A stretch of 8,304 nucleotides of DNA from an uncultured Flavobacterium sp. (GTDB lineage Bacteria > Bacteroidota > Bacteroidia > Flavobacteriales > Flavobacteriaceae), in NCBI RefSeq assembly GCF_946479975.1, contig NZ_CAMLIX010000214.1, positions 1-8,304 of the forward strand, in the 5' to 3' direction. Position 1 is the first letter of the stretch. Each line of letters starts with the position of its first letter. The notes beneath the pieces were generated by a model. It did not search any database, was not told the DNA's origin, and saw only the letters and a list, made by a program, of their open reading frames with translations. Below are positions 5,424 through 8,304 of this stretch, piece by piece. Position numbers and translations under genes: made by a program.

Positions 5424-6127
5424 ATGAAAAAGATAGGCTTGCTACTATTATCACGACAATTCTAATTTTTGCAAGCTGTAAAAAGAACATCTCTGATTTA
5501 GAATTTGAAAGAGATGTGATGACCGAAATTTTACCCAGTTTAATAGACTCTACGTGTATAGATATTAGATTATTCACCAACTTTCCTCCCAAATATGGAG
5601 AAGCAATTTTTGATAAAACGGGACATTATATAGGCGTTGATAGTACAAAAGCAACAATTCAAGAAAAGAAAAGATTATTAGAGTGGAAAATTAATACTGA
5701 AAAAATCCAAAAAGACACTTCTAAAATTGTAATTGCATTCAATCCTGTGATAGAATATAGTAATGAAGATCTAAAAGAATATCTTGAAAAACACTTTAAA
5801 ACAGCAAAAGCATTTGTTCCAAAAGAGAAAATTTACAATGAATTTATTCTCGACTTTAAAAACATCAAACTCAATAACAAATTTAAACTTCTACATATAA
5901 ATCAGTTCCCTAAAGAAAGAGGCAGAATTTGGCTGAAAAAATATAACTTCAATTTTTCAGGAGCTGTTTCCTTTACAAGAATACAGTTTGATCAAAATAA
6001 AAAGTTTGGAGTTTTAAATGGCTACTTTGGTTGCGGAGGACTTTGTGGACAAAGTTTTAGAATTTACATTAGAAAAGAACATGAAAAATGGATTATTGAA
6101 AATGTGGAGGTAACTGCAATATCATAA
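5424..6127 (+). pseudogene. Lipoprotein of unknown function, frameshifted in the signal peptide
   Basis: The frame open to the stop at 6125-6127 extends upstream of its first start codon (GTG 5516, ATG 5519) and there encodes LIFASCKKN, a clear lipobox. The only fitting ATG (5424) is in another frame and stops at 5463-5465. Adding one A to the A5 run at 5427-5431 joins them and gives MKKDRLATIITTILIFASC, an ordinary lipoprotein signal with lipidated C19, and a 234-residue product. A 203-residue protein starting at 5516/5519 is the alternative reading, but it would be cytoplasmic. I do not recognise the family. The C-terminal quarter has a Cys-Gly cluster (GYFGCGGLCGQSFRIYI) before EKWIIENVEV. 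It may share a transcript with the methyltransferase 21 bp downstream. Mutation, phase variation, slippage or sequencing error are all possible. Confidence 0.7.
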
Positions 6128-6148
6128 ACTTAAATTTTAATTAATAAA

Positions 6149-6771
6149 ATGAACAACACTTGGACTCAAAGATGGGATGACCGTTACAAAAGCGAAGAAT
6201 TTGCATACGGCGAAAACCCCAACAATTACTTAAAAGAACAAATTGAAAAATTAGAAACTCGCACTATTCTTTTTCCTGCCGAAGGCGAAGGAAGAAATGC
6301 CATTTTTGCAGCTAAATTAGGTTGGAAAGTTTCTGCTTTTGACATTAGTGAAGAAGGTAAAAATAAAGCACTTCGTTTGGCAGAAATCAATAATGTTTCT
6401 ATCGATTATCAAGTCGGCGAACTGGAAACTTTAGATTTTCACGCTGAACAATTTGACGCAATTGCTTTAATTTATGCACATTTTCCAGCAACGATTAAAT
6501 CGGATATTCATAAACAACTGAATAAACTTTTACGAAAAGGTGGTATTATTATTTTTGAAGCTTTCAGCAAAAAGCATTTAGAATATGTGACACAAAACGA
6601 AAAAGTTGGCGGACCAAAAGATATAGAATCTTTATTTTCTATTGAAGAATAAAAGCTGATTTCCCTAATTATGAAATCATAGAATTGCAAGAAAAAGAAA
6701 TCGAACTTAGCGAAGGTTTATTTCATAACGGAACTGGTTCTGTAATACGATTTGTGGGAAGGAAAAAATAA
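6149..6771 (+). pseudogene. Class I SAM-dependent methyltransferase, frameshifted near the C-terminus
   Basis: The open frame runs 6149-6652 (167 residues) and shows a Rossmann methyltransferase: motif I as [19 protein letters not shown] (40-58), the acidic end of strand 2 at VSAFD65, and motifs around [11 protein letters not shown] (103-113) and [12 protein letters not shown] (128-139). It resembles TehB/thiopurine-type small-molecule methyltransferases; the substrate is unknown. The stop at 6650-6652 is premature. In another frame the sequence continues [20 protein letters not shown] and on to [13 protein letters not shown], stopping at 6769-6771. One extra A in GAAGAATAAAA would rejoin them as a 207-residue protein, normal for the family. 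The lost part holds the last strands of the fold, so the short product may be unstable. It sits 21 bp after the lipoprotein gene. Confidence 0.82.
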
Positions 6772-6779
6772 AAAATTCA

Positions 6780-6920
6780 TTTTAACACATAGATTCATAG
6801 ACTCATTATACTAAATAAAGTCATTTCATTCGCATCAATTCACATAGCTATGTGTAAAAATTGGGATTTTTAAAATTTCCCTCTGCTGAGTTCAAAAACC
6901 TATGTTTCTATGTGTTAAAA
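6780..6920. repeat. Inverted-repeat element with central palindrome
   Basis: TTTTAACACATAG (6780-6792) is exactly mirrored at 6908-6920; allowing two mismatches the arms extend to 21 bp (6780-6800 and 6900-6920). Between them CACATAGCTATGTG (6841-6854) is a perfect 14-bp palindrome that repeats the arm core CACATAG. Such a 141-bp non-coding unit with terminal repeats resembles a small non-autonomous or REP-type element. No target-site duplication was identified. Confidence 0.6.
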
Positions 6921-6926
6921 TGCAGA

Positions 6927-6940
6927 CGCACTGCAGTGCG
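6927..6940. repeat. 14-bp palindrome CGCACTGCAGTGCG
   Basis: This perfect GC-rich palindrome sits in an AT-rich spacer, in the context GCAGACGCAC...GTGCGCCTCT. It resembles a short dispersed repeat found in many bacterial genomes; only one copy is seen here. Confidence 0.55.
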
Positions 6941-6983
6941 CCTCTACAATTAATGTATTTCACTAATTTCTACGTAGCAAAAC

Positions 6984-7019
6984 CTTAGCATCTTAGAATC
7001 TTAGCAACTTAGAACCTTA
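6984..7019. repeat. 8-bp tandem repeat (CTTAGnAn), about 4.5 units
   Basis: CTTAG begins at 6984, 6992, 7000 and 7008 and a partial CTTA at 7016, exactly 8 bp apart, with the variable part CAT, AAT, CAA, AAC. It ends a few bases from the crp stop codon, so it lies in the 3' untranslated region of crp. Exact period with drifting units suggests slippage expansion followed by point mutation. Confidence 0.75.
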
Positions 7020-7022
7020 CGT

Positions 7023-7727
7023 TCAAAAATACTTATGCTCCATAATTTCAGATCGCAAATCTGAAATCTCCAAAATCCCAACACGTTTTCCTTCCGTTTT
7101 AATCAAGGCTTCTTTTTTAAGACTGGACAAAATTCGAATCGCTTGTTCTTCTGTCGTTCCAGCAAAATCGGCGATTTCCTTTCGCGAAAGCTCAATATCA
7201 ATTAAACCATTTACTTGTTCGAATTTACGATGAATATAAAGCAGTAAATCGATCACACGTTCGCGGACATTCATGTGGGCAATCTTGCGGATATTGTTTT
7301 CACTTTTATTTAATTCGTCGGCATAAAACAACATCAAAGCATACGTAAATTCGGGAATATTTTGAAGAATTTTCTGCATCGTTTCGTTACTGAAATTACA
7401 CAAAACAGTATCTTCTAATGCATACGCGCCAATCAAATAACGTTTACTCGTTCCGAATCCTCGGAAACCAATAATATCGCCGTTTGTGGTTAAACGAACA
7501 ATTTGTTCGCGACCGTTAATTCCAGTTTTTACCGTTTTTACTTTTCCTTTACAAATAAAATAAAGTCCCTGCAAAGGCGATCCTTCCGTGATAAACTTAT
7601 CCGATTTTTTACAAGTTATATTTTGTTTTTTAGCAATATAACTCGTCATCTGCTCTAAATGTAAATGTTTTTTTATAAAACAATTTTCATTGACACAGGA
7701 ATCACAAACGGTTTGCTCTTGTTTCAT
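7023..7727 (-). CDS. Crp/Fnr-family regulator with FNR-like cysteines
   Basis: The 234-residue protein has a cyclic-nucleotide-type beta-roll (about 40-115), a long dimer helix (about 120-150) and a C-terminal winged helix-turn-helix (about 178-222; SRKEIADFAGTTEEQAIRIL). An N-terminal C8-x2-C11-x4-C16 resembles FNR's C20-x2-C23-x5-C29, and C110 in ALEDTVLCNFS aligns with FNR C122 in ALETSMVCEIP. All four [4Fe-4S] ligands of FNR thus have candidates, suggesting control by oxygen, nitric oxide or redox state. In the recognition helix the E and R of FNR's ExxSR are kept (E194, R198) but Ser is Ile197, so the DNA half-site may differ from TTGAT. C39 and C59 are further cysteines. It is divergent from the nitrate reductase, whose expression it probably controls (inference). 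Confidence 0.9.
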   Translation of the reverse strand: MKQEQTVCDSCVNENCFIKKHLHLEQMTSYIAKKQNITCKKSDKFITEGSPLQGLYFICKGKVKTVKTGINGREQIVRLTTNGDIIGFRGFGTSKRYLIGAYALEDTVLCNFSNETMQKILQNIPEFTYALMLFYADELNKSENNIRKIAHMNVRERVIDLLLYIHRKFEQVNGLIDIELSRKEIADFAGTTEEQAIRILSSLKKEALIKTEGKRVGILEISDLRSEIMEHKYF

Positions 7728-7783
7728 GAGTTCTAAATTTTCAGCAGATTAAAAACTAAGATGTTGCTCCTCATTTCTTTCTT

Positions 7784-7791
7784 CAAAAGTA
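7784..7791 (-). promoter_or_regulatory. crp promoter -7 element
   Basis: On the minus strand this reads TACTTTTG, a perfect TAnnTTTG, 56 bp before the crp start codon. No TTG is found at the -33 distance; that position (about 7811-7813 with a 19-bp spacer) lies in the palindrome at 7809-7826, pointing to control by a bound protein. Confidence 0.5.
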
Positions 7792-7808
7792 AAAAAATAA
7801 AATAAAAA

Positions 7809-7826
7809 TTACGTATTAATACTTAA
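7809..7826. promoter_or_regulatory. Candidate shared operator between crp and nas genes
   Basis: TTACGTATTAATACTTAA is an 18-bp dyad with eight of nine pairs matching; its centre GTATTAATAC (7813-7822) is a perfect palindrome. It lies at about the -33 distance from both divergent -7 elements (7784-7791 minus, 7835-7842 plus). It contains ATACGTAA on the minus strand, shared with the response-regulator and narK upstream regions. The binding protein could be the FNR-like regulator or the NarL-like one. Confidence 0.5.
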
Positions 7827-7830
7827 AAAA

Positions 7831-7842
7831 TACTTATTTTTG
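7831..7842 (+). promoter_or_regulatory. Nitrate reductase promoter -7 element
   Basis: TATTTTTG (7835-7842) is a perfect TAnnTTTG, 40 bp before the reductase start codon. It is embedded in TACTTATTTTT (7831-7841), found identically upstream of narK at 1929-1939. No -33 TTG is visible; the palindrome at 7809-7826 takes that place. Confidence 0.55.
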
Positions 7843-7882
7843 TTTTAAGTTAAGTAAGTGATTTATTTAAAACCGAAACGTG

Positions 7883-8304
7883 ATGCAAAGTACTAAGATC
7901 AAAACTACCTGTTCCTATTGTGGCGTTGGCTGCGGCATAATCGTAACTAACGATGCTAAAAATGGTGTAATGGTCGAAGGCGACAAAGATCATCCTGTAA
8001 ATAAAGGAATGTTATGTTCTAAAGGAATGAACCTGCACTACGTAGTAAATGATACCTCAGATAGAATTTTATATCCTGAAATGCGCGGAAGTAAATCCTA
8101 TCCGCTGGAACGTGTAAGCTGGGACACCGCGCTTGATCGTGCAGCGGCCGTTTTTTCTTCTATCATAAAAAAACACGGACCAGACAGCGTTGGTTTTTAT
8201 ATCTCTGGACAATGTTTGACTGAGGAATATTACTTGGTCAATAAACTTGTAAAAGGTTTTTTGAAAACCAATAATATCGACACCAATTCCCGACTTTGCA
8301 TGAG
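7883..8304 (+). CDS. nasC: Assimilatory nitrate reductase catalytic subunit, N-terminal part
   Basis: The frame is open from the ATG at 7883 to the window end (140 codons and two bases), so the gene continues outside. It is the start of a molybdopterin-bis(MGD) oxidoreductase of the Nas/Nap group. C10, C13, C17 and C45 (CSYCGVGC ... GMLCSKG) form the Molybdop_Fe4S4 domain, and K47 corresponds to the lysine linking the cluster to the cofactor. GQCLTEEYYLVNKLVKGF (109-126) and NIDTNSRLCM (131-140) match the nitrate reductase signature; C139 aligns with the molybdenum-ligating cysteine of NapA. There is no Tat signal ahead of the cluster motif, so it is cytoplasmic, which fits the assimilatory NasC/NasA/NarB type more than periplasmic NapA. 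It reduces nitrate to nitrite; nitrite reductase genes would be expected downstream. Confidence 0.93.
   Translation, partial: MQSTKIKTTCSYCGVGCGIIVTNDAKNGVMVEGDKDHPVNKGMLCSKGMNLHYVVNDTSDRILYPEMRGSKSYPLERVSWDTALDRAAAVFSSIIKKHGPDSVGFYISGQCLTEEYYLVNKLVKGFLKTNNIDTNSRLCM

Larger units (their letters stand above)
6772..7022. other. Repeat-rich spacer between convergent genes
   Basis: This 251-bp spacer separates the 3' ends of the methyltransferase and the minus-strand crp gene. It contains an inverted-repeat element with a central palindrome (6780-6920), a short palindrome (6927-6940), a TACGTA (6971-6976) and an 8-bp tandem repeat (6984-7019). No gene and no clear T-tailed terminator are seen. 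Confidence 0.7.

Noticed and set aside
5516..5521. GTG/ATG as true start of the 203-residue protein
   Set aside because: The same frame encodes a lipobox upstream of this point and the promoter lies near 5395-5402, so this start probably reflects the frameshift. It remains possible.
6508..6690. Minus-strand open frame over the methyltransferase 3' end
   Set aside because: Antisense shadow of a recognised coding region, with no independent support.
6984..7019. Possible CRISPR array
   Set aside because: The period is only 8 bp, with 5-bp repeats and 3-bp variable parts; this is a simple tandem repeat.
7341..7348. ATACGTAA inside crp as another operator
   Set aside because: It lies in coding sequence far from a start codon and is expected by chance in AT-rich DNA.
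7728..7882. Classical FNR box (TTGAT-N4-ATCAA) or CRP box (TGTGA-N6-TCACA)
   Set aside because: Looked for in the divergent spacer and not found; the only strong dyad is the one centred on GTATTAATAC.

Overview
The window looks like a chromosomal segment of a Flavobacterium-like member of the Bacteroidota. The DNA is AT-rich and genes lack clear Shine-Dalgarno sequences. Several intergenic regions carry a perfect Bacteroidota -7 element (TAnnTTTG). The spacers hold dispersed palindromic repeats of a kind common in flavobacterial genomes. The theme is nitrate uptake and assimilation: a two-component system, a NarK-type nitrate/nitrite transporter, an outer-membrane barrel, an FNR-like regulator and the start of a cytoplasmic molybdenum nitrate reductase.

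Layout. 1-399: 3' end of a NarX/NreB-type sensor histidine kinase. 400-1202: about 800 bp without a credible gene, packed with at least five kinds of inverted or direct repeat. 1203-1862: NarL/FixJ-family response regulator, the likely kinase partner. 1959-3443: narK, with an unusual insert of about 85 residues between predicted TM9 and TM10. 3539-4795: alginate-export-family outer-membrane barrel, closed by a terminator. 4933-5298: small secreted protein of unknown function, followed by a perfect 17-bp-stem terminator. 5424-6127: lipoprotein of unknown function whose signal peptide is split by a one-base frameshift. 6149-6771: class I SAM methyltransferase whose last 40 codons are shifted out of frame by another one-base loss. 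6772-7022: more repeats. 7023-7727 (minus): Crp/Fnr regulator with four cysteines placed as in FNR. 7883 onward (plus): nitrate reductase catalytic subunit, running off the window with [4Fe-4S] and Mo ligands visible.

How the parts fit (inference): nitrate would cross the outer membrane through the barrel and the inner membrane through NarK, then be reduced in the cytoplasm by the Nas-type reductase. The kinase/regulator pair and the FNR-like protein are the obvious controllers. The 8-mer ATACGTAA occurs upstream of the response regulator, upstream of narK and in the divergent crp/nas spacer, and narK and nas also share TACTTATTTTT at the predicted promoter. This suggests a common regulon. 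The three genes between porin and crp have no evident nitrate role.

The points most worth a second look are the shared operator candidate, the NarK insert, the FNR-like cysteine set, and the two neighbouring frameshifts, each explained by loss of a single A.
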